Positions 1 to 7,052 of a stretch of 36,818 nucleotides of DNA are shown here, one piece after another (position 1 is the first letter of the stretch; each line of letters starts with the position of its first letter). The DNA is from an uncultured Lachnospiraceae bacterium. Its GTDB lineage: Bacteria; Bacillota; Clostridia; Lachnospirales; Lachnospiraceae. The translations under genes were made by a program, and so were the position numbers. The notes beneath the pieces are model-generated. The model had not been told where the DNA came from, did not search any database, and saw nothing but the letters and a program-made list of their open reading frames with translations. The DNA lies in contig CAJUPT010000031.1 in NCBI GenBank assembly GCA_910588405.1, positions 1 through 36,818 of the forward strand, written 5' to 3'.

Positions 1-304
1 AGTAGCCCGACAGAACCCCCAGCACCGTGCCCAGCGCAAAAATAATCAGGACGACAGAAAAGGCGGCTGTCAGGCTGACACGTGCCCCATAGATCACACG
101 GGTAAAAATATCCCGTCCCAGCTTATCCGTGCCGAAAATATGGTTTCCGCCCGGCGGCTGCAAAGCGTCCTTTAAGACGGCGGCGGCAGGATCAACGCCC
201 CCTGTCACCACGGGAGCAAATATGGCCGCAAGGATAATCAGAACCGCAAGGACAGCAAAGAAACAGAAAGGCAAGTTTTTCTTTACAAAACTTTTGTTTT
301 CCAT
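1..304 (-). CDS. Dpp/Nik/Opp-type ABC transporter permease, DppC-like (partial)
   Basis: The reading frame starts at the ATG at 304 and runs off the left edge, so only about the first 101 residues are visible. One N-terminal membrane segment (about residues 9-31) is followed by a periplasmic-side stretch with the GTDKLGRDIFTR motif and GARVSL, the signature of the DppC/OppC/NikC permease family, and then a second membrane segment. It starts five bases after the stop of the DppB-type permease, so the two are translated together and should form the heterodimeric channel of one importer. The ATPase genes expected next (DppD/DppF types) would lie beyond the left edge. Substrate cannot be read from this part; the upstream cobalamin riboswitch suggests a link to cobalt or corrinoids. 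Confidence 0.9.
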   Translation of the reverse strand, partial: MENKSFVKKNLPFCFFAVLAVLIILAAIFAPVVTGGVDPAAAVLKDALQPPGGNHIFGTDKLGRDIFTRVIYGARVSLTAAFSVVLIIFALGTVLGVLSGY

Positions 305-309
305 TCTTT

Positions 310-1245
310 CTACCTCCCTCGCATTCTCGGGTCGACATAGTTGTAGGAAATATCCACGGCCAGGTTGACCAGCATATAGATCAGGGATATCCAGAGGACA
401 TAGCCCTGAATCAGCGGATAGTCATAGGCAGTGATGCCGGCGACAGCCAGGCTGCCCATACCGGGATAAGAGAAAATCACCTCCACCACGGCGGTGCCGC
501 CAAGGAGGGAACCTAAGGACAGGCCCAGCATGGTAATCAGCGGCAGCAGAGAGTTGGGGAACACGTTCTGCCACAGAATCTGCCATTCCTTTACGCCCCT
601 GGCCCTGGCGCCGATCACATAATCCTGGTTCAGCTCCTCCAAGATCGCCGTGCGCACCTGCCGGGTATACTTGGCCGACATGGCAAAGGCCAGCGTGACG
701 GAGGGCAGAATCAAACTTTTAACATCGCCCCCTGACGAAACCACAGGCAGCAGCTGGAGTCTGACGCAGAAAATTAACATCAACAGCAGCCCGACCCAGA
801 AATTAGGCATGGACACACCGAAAAAGGTGATGCCCCTGAGGGCATAATCCACAATGCTGTTTTTGTGGGTCGCCTGGACCATGCCGATGGGAACCGCCAC
901 AAGAAGCATCAGAAACATTGATGAAATCGACAGCTTTAGCGTGGGCCACAGCCTGTCAAGAAGCAGAGCGGCCACCGGCTTGTGATAGGCGTAGGAGGTG
1001 CCGAAGTCACCTTTCAGACAGTTTTTCAGCCAGTCGAAATACTGCACCAGCATCGGGCGGTTCAAGCCCATGGCCTCCCTAGTCTCCTGGATTATTTCCT
1101 CACTGGGCATCATGCCCGCAGCCGCGTACATGGTAGTTACCGGGTCGCCAGGCGCCAGATAAGTAATCATAAAGGTCAGAAAACTGATGCCCACCGCCAC
1201 AAGGACAATCTGGAGCAGCCGTTTTCCCAATTGTTTTGCGCTCAA
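310..1245 (-). CDS. Dpp/Nik/Opp-type ABC transporter permease, DppB-like
   Basis: A 311-residue inner-membrane permease with the usual DppB/NikB length and layout. An N-terminal membrane helix (about 10-30) leads into an extracellular loop with the YLAPGDP motif. Several further helices follow, and a cytoplasmic EAA-type loop (GARARGVKEW, residues about 209-218) contacts the ATPase. The start has AGGAGGA just upstream. It lies between the binding lipoprotein (about 260 bases upstream, with a relic of an intercistronic repeat in the gap) and the DppC-type permease five bases downstream. The family imports di- and oligopeptides, nickel, or metal-opine complexes. The riboswitch upstream of the operon favours a metal or corrinoid-linked substrate, which is inference. 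Confidence 0.93.
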   Translation of the reverse strand: MSAKQLGKRLLQIVLVAVGISFLTFMITYLAPGDPVTTMYAAAGMMPSEEIIQETREAMGLNRPMLVQYFDWLKNCLKGDFGTSYAYHKPVAALLLDRLWPTLKLSISSMFLMLLVAVPIGMVQATHKNSIVDYALRGITFFGVSMPNFWVGLLLMLIFCVRLQLLPVVSSGGDVKSLILPSVTLAFAMSAKYTRQVRTAILEELNQDYVIGARARGVKEWQILWQNVFPNSLLPLITMLGLSLGSLLGGTAVVEVIFSYPGMGSLAVAGITAYDYPLIQGYVLWISLIYMLVNLAVDISYNYVDPRMRGR

Positions 1246-1301
1246 GGGGATTCCTCCTAAAGTTAAAGTTATGTATATGATACCGTTACAGTACGGACGT
1301 G

Positions 1302-1392
1302 GGTTTCCGACATGGCATGTTCTTAAAGATTAACATTTTCCATGCGATATTTCGTAATAGTAAGCGGATAAAATATACCCGCTTACTGTCAC
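1302..1392 (-). repeat. Degenerate copy of the intercistronic structured repeat
   Basis: The gap between the binding protein and the DppB-type permease holds a block resembling the middle of the repeats at 16565-16772 and 31291-31488. On the plus strand it shares TTCGTAATAG, a TAAGCGG/CCGCTTAC hairpin and a TCCGACA segment in the same order. Here the hairpin is better paired (AGTAAGCGG with CCGCTTACT). The conserved outer ends seen in the other copies are not recognisable. Like the others it lies between two co-directional genes. Confidence 0.5.
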
Positions 1393-1504
1393 GCAGCACG
1401 TACTGCAAACCATCAGGCTTTCATCATTTCCAGCCCCGTCTCTTACGCCATACACGCAAAAGTCCCGCCATACCAGACCCGGCAAAATTCCGGGAGCATC
1501 CTTC

Positions 1505-3193
1505 TCATGAACCGGAGGAAACAGGATATATTTCAGTGGTAATCCAGTAGTAGTCGGCCGTATGAATCGCAGCACCGCCCACGGTGGCATTTTTAGAAAT
1601 CATGGAGCTGTTGTAATAGCCATGAACCACAGCCGCGGCGTCATCCAACAGGATCTGCTGCATATTCCGCACGATCTCGCGGCGGGCGTCATTGTCAAAA
1701 GTAACCTGCAGTTCTTCATACAGCTTGTCATATTCATCATTCTGATAGCCGCAATAGTCAGCCCCTGATTTGGAATACCACGCAGCCATATACTCGCTGG
1801 GATCGCCGGTGCCCACGGTGATCCAGTTGGAGCCGTTCAGATCAAAATCACCGGACTGATAGCTGTCCCACTGGCCTGCGGAATCAGAAATTTCCAGATC
1901 GACGCCAATGCCAACCGTAGACAGCTGCTGCTGGATTGCCTCCGCAAAATCTTTCAGGCAGCGGTTATCATATGTAATATAGTTAAGAACAATCTCCTTT
2001 CCATCCAGCTCACGGATACCGTCGCCGTTGGTGTCTACGATCCCTGCGTCATCCAGCAGCTTCATGGCCGCTTCCGGATCAAAAGGATAAGGATCTGTCA
2101 GATTTTCATAGCCATAATCAAGATTGGAAGGCAGTACGGAATAGCCGGAGGTATACAAACCACCTACTGTGACGGAACACATCGTATCGTCATCCAGCGA
2201 CATCAAAACCGCTTCCCGCAGCGTTTTATTGGAGAGCAGCTTACCTTCCGACATATTGATATGAGCCAGGCCGGTGCGGACACCGTTTGCAATCGTAACG
2301 GTGAAATCGGGATTTGCCTGCAGGTCACGCAGATCGCTGATGTTCGTTATGTTTTCAGCCAGGTCAAGCTGTCCGGACTGCAGCGCCATGGCTTTGGCGG
2401 AAGCGTCGCCCATGTACAAAAGCTCAATGGATGAAAAGGGTACGTCACCTCCCCAGTAATTGTCGTTGGCAACCATCGTATAACCCACTTCTTCCCGGAA
2501 ATTAGTGGCAACATAGGGGCCAGTGCCAATAGGCGCATGAACATAATCAGCGGTATGCTCCACATCCAGAATCGCCATAACCGGATAAGCCAGATTTCCG
2601 GTCAGGTTCGCATATGGGGTAACTGTTTTAATCACCACATTCCCTGTGGCATTGTCGGCAGTAATTTCAGCCTCAAACTCCAGAAACTTCTGAGGAGCGG
2701 AGGAACCATTGGGGCCATCCTTTTTCAGTCGTTCAAAACAGGCTTTCACCGCCTCGGCAGTCAGATCACAGCCGTCAGAGAATTTTACGCCCTCACGGAT
2801 ATGGAACACCCACTCGGTATGCTCGTCATTGACCGAATATTCATCACACAGACAGTTGACCACATTCATGGAATTATCAAACTGGAACAGACATTCACTG
2901 ACACCGTAACGGGTAGCATTCCATGCCGCGCTTGTATCTCCGGCGGGATCAAGACTGCCGGCGCTGTAATTCTGAATACCAAAAGTCATCGTGCGCTCGC
3001 CGTCAGTAGCCTTCTCTCCCTGATGGGCCTCCTGGTTCACCTCGCCTTCCCTGTTGGCCGCGGAAGTTTCCGCAGCCGTGTCGCCCGCCGCGGCCGTAGT
3101 AGACACCGCATCCTTGCCGCCGCAGCCGGACAGCATACCGGCAGCCAGCATAAGAGACAGCAGAATCGCTGTACTTTTCCGAATTTTTTTCAT
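1505..3193 (-). CDS. ABC transporter substrate-binding lipoprotein, SBP_bac_5 (DppA/NikA/CntA-like)
   Basis: The 562-residue product starts best at the ATG at 3193, with a purine-rich site upstream; a longer frame reaching 3235 adds 14 residues before the signal peptide. A lipoprotein signal with lipobox LSGC is followed by an Ala/Thr/Glu-rich linker and then the family-5 extracellular solute-binding fold. Recognisable landmarks are EWVFHIREGVKFSDG, APIGTGPY, NDNYWGG and the C-terminal YYWITTEIYP. It captures substrate outside the membrane for the permeases at 310-1245 and 1-304. The N-terminal part (ATRYGVSECLF, NMNVVNCLCDEY) reads more like the NikA/CntA nickel-cobalt branch than a typical dipeptide binder, but this was judged by eye. 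It is the first gene behind a cobalamin riboswitch and terminator. Confidence 0.9.
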   Translation of the reverse strand: MKKIRKSTAILLSLMLAAGMLSGCGGKDAVSTTAAAGDTAAETSAANREGEVNQEAHQGEKATDGERTMTFGIQNYSAGSLDPAGDTSAAWNATRYGVSECLFQFDNSMNVVNCLCDEYSVNDEHTEWVFHIREGVKFSDGCDLTAEAVKACFERLKKDGPNGSSAPQKFLEFEAEITADNATGNVVIKTVTPYANLTGNLAYPVMAILDVEHTADYVHAPIGTGPYVATNFREEVGYTMVANDNYWGGDVPFSSIELLYMGDASAKAMALQSGQLDLAENITNISDLRDLQANPDFTVTIANGVRTGLAHINMSEGKLLSNKTLREAVLMSLDDDTMCSVTVGGLYTSGYSVLPSNLDYGYENLTDPYPFDPEAAMKLLDDAGIVDTNGDGIRELDGKEIVLNYITYDNRCLKDFAEAIQQQLSTVGIGVDLEISDSAGQWDSYQSGDFDLNGSNWITVGTGDPSEYMAAWYSKSGADYCGYQNDEYDKLYEELQVTFDNDARREIVRNMQQILLDDAAAVVHGYYNSSMISKNATVGGAAIHTADYYWITTEIYPVSSGS

Positions 3194-3317
3194 TCTCCAT
3201 TTTCCTTCTTTCTTCGTTTTTATTTTAGTTATCACGGCTGCCGAGATCCGGATTCACCTTGATCAGCAAATCCCTGCCGAACGCTTTTGGCCATAGGAAA
3301 GTTCGGAGGGCTTTTGA

Positions 3318-3352
3318 TATCACAGGGAAGCTCATAGGACTTTCCTGTGATA
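3318..3352 (-). repeat. Leader hairpin repeat (copy 1)
   Basis: A 13-bp inverted repeat (TATCACAGGGAAG with CTTTCCTGTGATA, one G-T pair) with a 9-base loop lies between the riboswitch terminator and the binding-protein gene. It has no T-tract on the transcribed side, so it does not look like a terminator. Much of it, with the flanking AAGTTCGGAG and ATACAAAAA, recurs at 14344-14391 in the leader of the sensor kinase gene. Confidence 0.55.
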
Positions 3353-3353
3353 C

Positions 3354-3382
3354 AAAAAAGACCATAACACATGGTTACGGTC
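3354..3382 (-). terminator. Intrinsic terminator downstream of the cobalamin riboswitch
   Basis: On the minus strand GACCGTAAC and GTTATGGTC form a 9-bp stem (one G-U pair) with a 5-base loop, followed at once by six T. It lies about 105 bases downstream of the aptamer and about 160 bases before the binding-protein start, the position expected for a riboswitch expression platform that stops transcription when cobalamin is bound. Confidence 0.8.
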
Positions 3383-3487
3383 GATAAAAAGGCGGCAGTA
3401 TACTACCAATGGCAAAATATGGCGTCAACGATATAAACGCAGCAAACCAATGAGCTTTCCTATCTTCCGTAAGAATCTCAAGATACA

Positions 3488-3646
3488 AGGAATAAGCAGG
3501 TCTCCTGACTTATGCTCAACGCTTGCCGCGCCTTCCCGGAGCTTTCGCGCCCCAGTGACATTATGCGGTTCGCTCACAATTACAGTGACGGGATCGCCCC
3601 GGACTTGCACCGGGTTCCCTTTCAATCCATAGCAGAACTTATTCCT
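3488..3646 (-). promoter_or_regulatory. Cobalamin (B12) riboswitch
   Basis: Read on the minus strand, the leader contains the conserved elements of the cobalamin aptamer in order. They are the P1 5' strand AGGAATAAG, then AAAGGGAACCCGGTGCAAGTC, GATCCCGTCACTGT, the B12 box around GTCAGGAGACCTGC (3496-3509) and the P1 3' strand CTTATTCCT, which pairs exactly with the first strand. The spacing and size (about 160 nt) fit the family. It lies between a promoter at 3684-3711 and a terminator at 3354-3382, upstream of the Dpp/Nik-type importer. Repression by adenosylcobalamin or a related corrinoid is expected from the family. Confidence 0.93.
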
Positions 3647-3683
3647 ACGACAAAAACAGCCGAAATATGAACTTGACCCTTTA

Positions 3684-3711
3684 ACTATAGCACGTTTCGA
3701 CAATTTGTCCA
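3684..3711 (-). promoter_or_regulatory. Candidate promoter for the riboswitch-controlled importer operon
   Basis: On the minus strand TGGACA and TATAGT are separated by 16 bases, and transcription would start about 30 bases before the riboswitch P1 stem. The 300 or so bases further right (3712-4070) contain no gene I can support. Confidence 0.55.
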
Positions 3712-3895
3712 TATTTTCCGCTCCCACGCCATATTCCAATTCGTTATATGTTTTTAAAAAAATCACGGAACCCCCGAAAAATCCCCAAAAAGTCACACAT
3801 CCCTCATGATCAAAACCGCGAAAAACTAACGGGTATTCTTTTTTGTTATATGGTGTAATACTGAAAAACGCTTTATGACCTTTTCTCCGACGCTG

Positions 3896-3951
3896 TTTTC
3901 ACTACGCTATTTTCACTACACTACTTTCACTACGCCATTTTCACCATTCAT
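3896..3951. repeat. Four tandem 14-bp repeats
   Basis: Four consecutive 14-base units of the form TTTTCACTACGCTA lie in the gap between the divergent importer operon and the XRE regulator gene. The first three differ at one to three positions and the fourth is more diverged. The function is unknown; replication slippage or a protein-binding array are both possible. Confidence 0.6.
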
Positions 3952-4070
3952 GGGACAGCATCCCATATCCATAATATAATTTCATTTTTAAAAAGCGAAA
4001 TTATGTTTCTTCTCATAGCAGTTCCTGTCCTTTAAACTTTTCATAGAAATTTTATTTTGGCGCACACTGC

Positions 4071-4090
4071 CTAGTGTGCTGACACACTAG
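4071..4090. promoter_or_regulatory. Perfect 8-bp inverted repeat upstream of the XRE gene
   Basis: CTAGTGTG and CACACTAG flank a 4-base spacer, centred about 50 bases before the start codon of the XRE-family regulator. Another CACACTG half-like site is adjacent on the left. A dyad in this place is a plausible operator for autoregulation, but binding is inferred only. Confidence 0.45.
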
Positions 4091-4129
4091 GATACTTTTC
4101 ACGATACCTTCAGACGGAGTCTCTGACAT

Positions 4130-4588
4130 ATGAGCAAACAGCCATTGAATCAACCGACAGAAGAATTGAATCAGCATTCGAATGAGTCCCCTGGTCAGAG
4201 AATCCGGAAACTGCGGGAAGAAGCGGGCCTCAAACAGAAAGAGCTTGCCGAACTACTGCACTTTACCTCCAGCTATCTGGGACAGGTAGAGCGAGGCGCC
4301 AAGCCGCTTTCCAAAAACCTGGCCGATGTCTTATGTGATTATTTCCATGTCGATTACAATTATCTGTACCATGGAATCCGATTGACTCCGTCCCCAGAAC
4401 TCGGCATAATTCATGAGGAACCGGCATACGACCACGACTTTCGCGCACGTCTGAAAAAATATATCAGAAAGTGCTCTGAGGATGAATGCCGTATGGTGGA
4501 GCCAATCCTCAAGTCAATGCTTCAATCCCTACGGGAAACCGGATGGTTTGATTCCCAGGAAGCCGGACAGATTAAGGACGAATCATGA
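4130..4588 (+). CDS. XRE-family helix-turn-helix transcriptional regulator
   Basis: The 152-residue protein has a Cro/C1-type helix-turn-helix at about residues 22-80 (GQRIRKLREEAGLKQKELAE, then the recognition-helix region SSYLGQVERG). The C-terminal half is charged, of unknown function, and has no membrane segment. GACGGAG lies upstream of the ATG. It is a single-gene unit: a strong tyrS promoter starts ten bases after its stop codon, and the neighbour on the left is divergent. A dyad at 4071-4090 could be its own operator. Its target genes cannot be told from the sequence. Confidence 0.88.
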   Translation: MSKQPLNQPTEELNQHSNESPGQRIRKLREEAGLKQKELAELLHFTSSYLGQVERGAKPLSKNLADVLCDYFHVDYNYLYHGIRLTPSPELGIIHEEPAYDHDFRARLKKYIRKCSEDECRMVEPILKSMLQSLRETGWFDSQEAGQIKDES

Positions 4589-4597
4589 CTATTCTCC

Positions 4598-4626
4598 TTG
4601 ACTTTTGAAATCCTCTGCTTTATAAT
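4598..4626 (+). promoter_or_regulatory. Promoter of the tyrS T-box leader
   Basis: TTGACT at 4598-4603 and a perfect TATAAT at 4621-4626 are separated by 17 bases. Transcription should begin near 4633, at the start of the T-box leader. Confidence 0.85.
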
Positions 4627-4633
4627 ACATCCC

Positions 4634-4950
4634 ATAACAGGCGATGAAGGGAACAAGTAGCAGTCAGCGCTGCCTTACAGAAAGCTGCCGGTAGATGAGA
4701 GGCGCAAAGAAACGGCTGGCTTGCGAATACATCCCTGAGCTTCACACCGAACGGATGCCCGGTATAGGGTACGCAAGGACAGACCCAGTAGGCTGTGACG
4801 GTTTTGGACATCCGTTACCATGTCGGGGCATGTATGTGCCCGCTAAGGCAGCAGGCCATATGCATTATACTTTATGAGAATCCGGCGACTGCGAAAAAAG
4901 GTGGTACCACGAGAATAACCCTCGTCCTTTTACAGGACGGGGCTTTTTTT
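4634..4950 (+). promoter_or_regulatory. T-box leader, tyrosine-specific, with terminator
   Basis: The roughly 315-nt leader carries the T-box sequence AAGGTGGTACCACG at 4898-4911. A terminator follows (CCTCGTCC pairing with GGACGGGG, then seven T, ending at 4950). GAATACATC at 4725-4733 places a TAC tyrosine codon in a specifier-loop-like setting. The start of the leader resembles a stem I 5' strand (GATGAAGGGAACAAGTAG). Uncharged tRNA-Tyr should stabilise the antiterminator and turn on tyrS. The specifier position was assigned by eye, but it matches the downstream enzyme. Confidence 0.9.
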
Positions 4951-4986
4951 ATCCACAGGATCACTATTTTGAAAACGGAGGAGACT

Positions 4987-6213
4987 ATGACTATTTATGA
5001 CGAACTGGTGGCCAGAGGGCTGATCGCCCAGCTCACCGACGAGGAGGAAATCAAGGAACTGATCAACAATGGCAAGGCAACCTTTTACATCGGCTTTGAC
5101 CCCACGGCCGACAGCCTGCATGTGGGGCACTTTATGGCCCTCTGCCTGATGAAACGGCTGCAGATGGCAGGCAACAAGCCCATCGCCTTAATCGGCGGCG
5201 GCACCGGCATGATCGGCGACCCTTCCGGCCGTACCGATATGCGCCAGATGATGACTGAGGAAACCATCGCCCACAATTGCGAGTGCTTCAAACAGCAGAT
5301 GAGCCGGTTTATCGACTTTTCAGAGGGAAAAGCGCTGATGGTAAACAACGCCGACTGGCTGAAAGAACTGAACTACATCGAAGTGCTGCGGGAAGTAGGG
5401 CCTCATTTCAGCGTAAACCGGATGCTGACCGCAGAGTGCTACAAACAAAGGATGGAAAAAGGGCTAAGCTTCCTGGAGTTCAATTATATGATTATGCAAA
5501 GCTACGACTTCTACGCCCTGTACCAGAAATACGGCTGCAATATGCAGTTCGGCGGCGACGACCAATGGAGCAATATGCTGGGCGGCACCGAGCTGATCCG
5601 CCGGAAGCTTGGCAAGGATGCCTACGCCATGACCATCACCCTGCTGTTAAATTCCGAGGGCAAAAAAATGGGTAAAACCCAGTCCGGCGCAGTCTGGCTG
5701 GACCCTAATAAGACCTCTCCTTTTGATTTTTACCAGTACTGGCGCAACGTGGCCGACGCCGACGTGCGCAAATGCCTGCGGATGCTTACCTTCCTGCCCT
5801 TAGCGCAGATCGACGAGATGGATGGCTGGGAGGGCAGTCAGCTGAATCAGGCCAAGGAGATTCTGGCCTATGAGCTGACCAAGCTGGTACACGGCGAGGA
5901 AGAAGCCGCAAAAGCCCAGGAGGGCGCCAGGGCTTTGTTCGGCAGCGGCGCGCAAAATACCGAAAATATGCCTACCGTGGCGCTGACCGACGAGGATTTT
6001 ACCGACGGCGCCATCGACATCCTGACCCTGGTGGCCAAATCCGGTCTGGTCCCCTCCAAATCCGAAGGCCGCCGGGCAGTAACCCAGGGGGGTGTAATGG
6101 TAAACGGAGAAAAAATTACCGATATCAAACAGAGCTATACAAAAGCGGATTTTGAAACGGAATTTATCCTGAAAAAAGGAAAGAAAAATTTTATGAAAAT
6201 GACGCTGGGCTGA
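4987..6213 (+). CDS. tyrS: Tyrosyl-tRNA synthetase
   Basis: The 408-residue class I enzyme attaches tyrosine to tRNA-Tyr in the cytoplasm. The ATG at 4987 follows GGAGGAG; an upstream extension of the same frame to 4795 lies inside the T-box and is not coding. The HIGH motif appears as HVGH (residues 45-48) and KMSKS as KMGKT. The tyrosine-pocket stretch MQSYDF and the GGDDQW motif are present. A C-terminal S4 RNA-binding domain (GLVPSKSEGRRAV, then GGVMVNGEK) completes the usual TyrS layout. Expression is controlled by the tyrosine T-box directly upstream and ends at the terminator at 6270-6331. Confidence 0.97.
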   Translation: MTIYDELVARGLIAQLTDEEEIKELINNGKATFYIGFDPTADSLHVGHFMALCLMKRLQMAGNKPIALIGGGTGMIGDPSGRTDMRQMMTEETIAHNCECFKQQMSRFIDFSEGKALMVNNADWLKELNYIEVLREVGPHFSVNRMLTAECYKQRMEKGLSFLEFNYMIMQSYDFYALYQKYGCNMQFGGDDQWSNMLGGTELIRRKLGKDAYAMTITLLLNSEGKKMGKTQSGAVWLDPNKTSPFDFYQYWRNVADADVRKCLRMLTFLPLAQIDEMDGWEGSQLNQAKEILAYELTKLVHGEEEAAKAQEGARALFGSGAQNTENMPTVALTDEDFTDGAIDILTLVAKSGLVPSKSEGRRAVTQGGVMVNGEKITDIKQSYTKADFETEFILKKGKKNFMKMTLG

Positions 6214-6269
6214 GAAACCATAGGCGTACAGGCCATATAACACACCATATGACAAACCATTAAATCACA

Positions 6270-6331
6270 GGATGCGGAGTAAAGTTCTTATTTCATTTAT
6301 TTTATAAGATGAACGCTCCGCATCCTTTTTT
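6270..6331 (+). terminator. Terminator of tyrS
   Basis: GGATGCGGAG at 6270-6279 pairs perfectly with CTCCGCATCC at 6316-6325, followed by six T. The loop is long (36 bases) and AT-rich. Confidence 0.8.
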
Positions 6332-6460
6332 GTTTTGCTCCAAAACTCTGCCGCTGACCTTTGCGCAGACATTTTCTCAAAACATTTCCTCTGTTTTGGG
6401 GCTAATATTTCCGTTAAATCCCTTTTTTAATTTCCTTTTTCTAATCGGATAAATTTTCTC

Positions 6461-6501
6461 TTGACATTCCGTTATTATTGTATATAATATATATATACAA
6501 T
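6461..6501 (+). promoter_or_regulatory. Promoter with overlapping dyad operator for the YtrA-type operon
   Basis: TTGACA (6461-6466) and TATAAT (6483-6488) are separated by 16 bases. A perfect 9-bp inverted repeat, ATTGTATAT (6477-6485) and ATATACAAT (6493-6501) with a 7-base spacer, covers the -10 element. A dyad in this position fits autorepression by the GntR-family regulator whose gene follows. The rest of the gap from 6332 to 6460 shows nothing else. Confidence 0.7.
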
Positions 6502-6562
6502 ATATCTTACATAGACAGTAATACCGTCCGGTACACTGCCGATACTTATCACAGAGAAAGAA

Positions 6563-6943
6563 GTGATTATACTGAATATCATTATATCGAATGCATCCGA
6601 TAAACCCATTTATGAACAGATCTGTACCCAGATCAAGGACCTGATTATCACCGGCCAGCTAAAGGAAGGGGATGCGCTCCCTTCCATGCGCTTCCTGGCC
6701 AAAGAACTGCGCGTCAGCGTAATTACCACCAAACGGGCCTACGAAGAATTGGAACGGGATGGCTTTATCACTACCCTGCCCGGCAAAGGCAGTTTTGTGG
6801 CGGGAACCAACCTGGAACTGATCCGGGAAGAGAATCTGAAACGGATCGAACAGCATATGCTCCAAATTAAAGAACTGGCCGCCCGTTGCAGTTTAAGCCT
6901 TGAAGATCTCCAGGAAATGCTGGCTCTATTTTACACGCCATAA
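6563..6943 (+). CDS. GntR-family transcriptional regulator, YtrA subfamily
   Basis: The 126-residue protein has an N-terminal winged helix typical of GntR regulators (PIYEQICTQIKDLI, then LPSMRFLAKELRVS and the recognition-helix region, then the wing GKGSFVAG). The short C-terminal dimerisation tail (about residues 85-126) marks the YtrA subfamily. The start is a GTG at 6563 with a purine-rich site just upstream. YtrA regulators usually repress adjacent ABC transporter genes, and here an ATPase and permease pair follows in the same direction. The dyad over its promoter is the likely operator. The inducer is unknown; cell-envelope stress is typical for the family. Confidence 0.92.
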   Translation: MIILNIIISNASDKPIYEQICTQIKDLIITGQLKEGDALPSMRFLAKELRVSVITTKRAYEELERDGFITTLPGKGSFVAGTNLELIREENLKRIEQHMLQIKELAARCSLSLEDLQEMLALFYTP

Positions 6944-7052
6944 TTTTTCCAGTAGAATTTTTCCCTTGATCGAGAGGGTGGCCTGGGCCACAAGGTGAGC
7001 CCTCTAACAAAACTCTGACAGTGCATCTATATGGAAAGTGAGGAAAGACACC

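Noticed and set aside
2537..3262. A 241-codon open frame on the plus strand
   Set aside because: It is antisense to the binding lipoprotein and has no plausible start context or domain.
3318..3352. The 13-bp hairpin as the riboswitch terminator
   Set aside because: It has no T-tract on the transcribed strand; the hairpin at 3354-3382 with six T is the better terminator.
3425..3796. A 123-codon open frame on the minus strand
   Set aside because: It covers the cobalamin riboswitch and its promoter; the RNA explanation is far stronger.
4795..4986. An N-terminal extension of tyrS
   Set aside because: This part is the T-box leader; the ATG at 4987 has a GGAGGAG site and matches the usual TyrS start.
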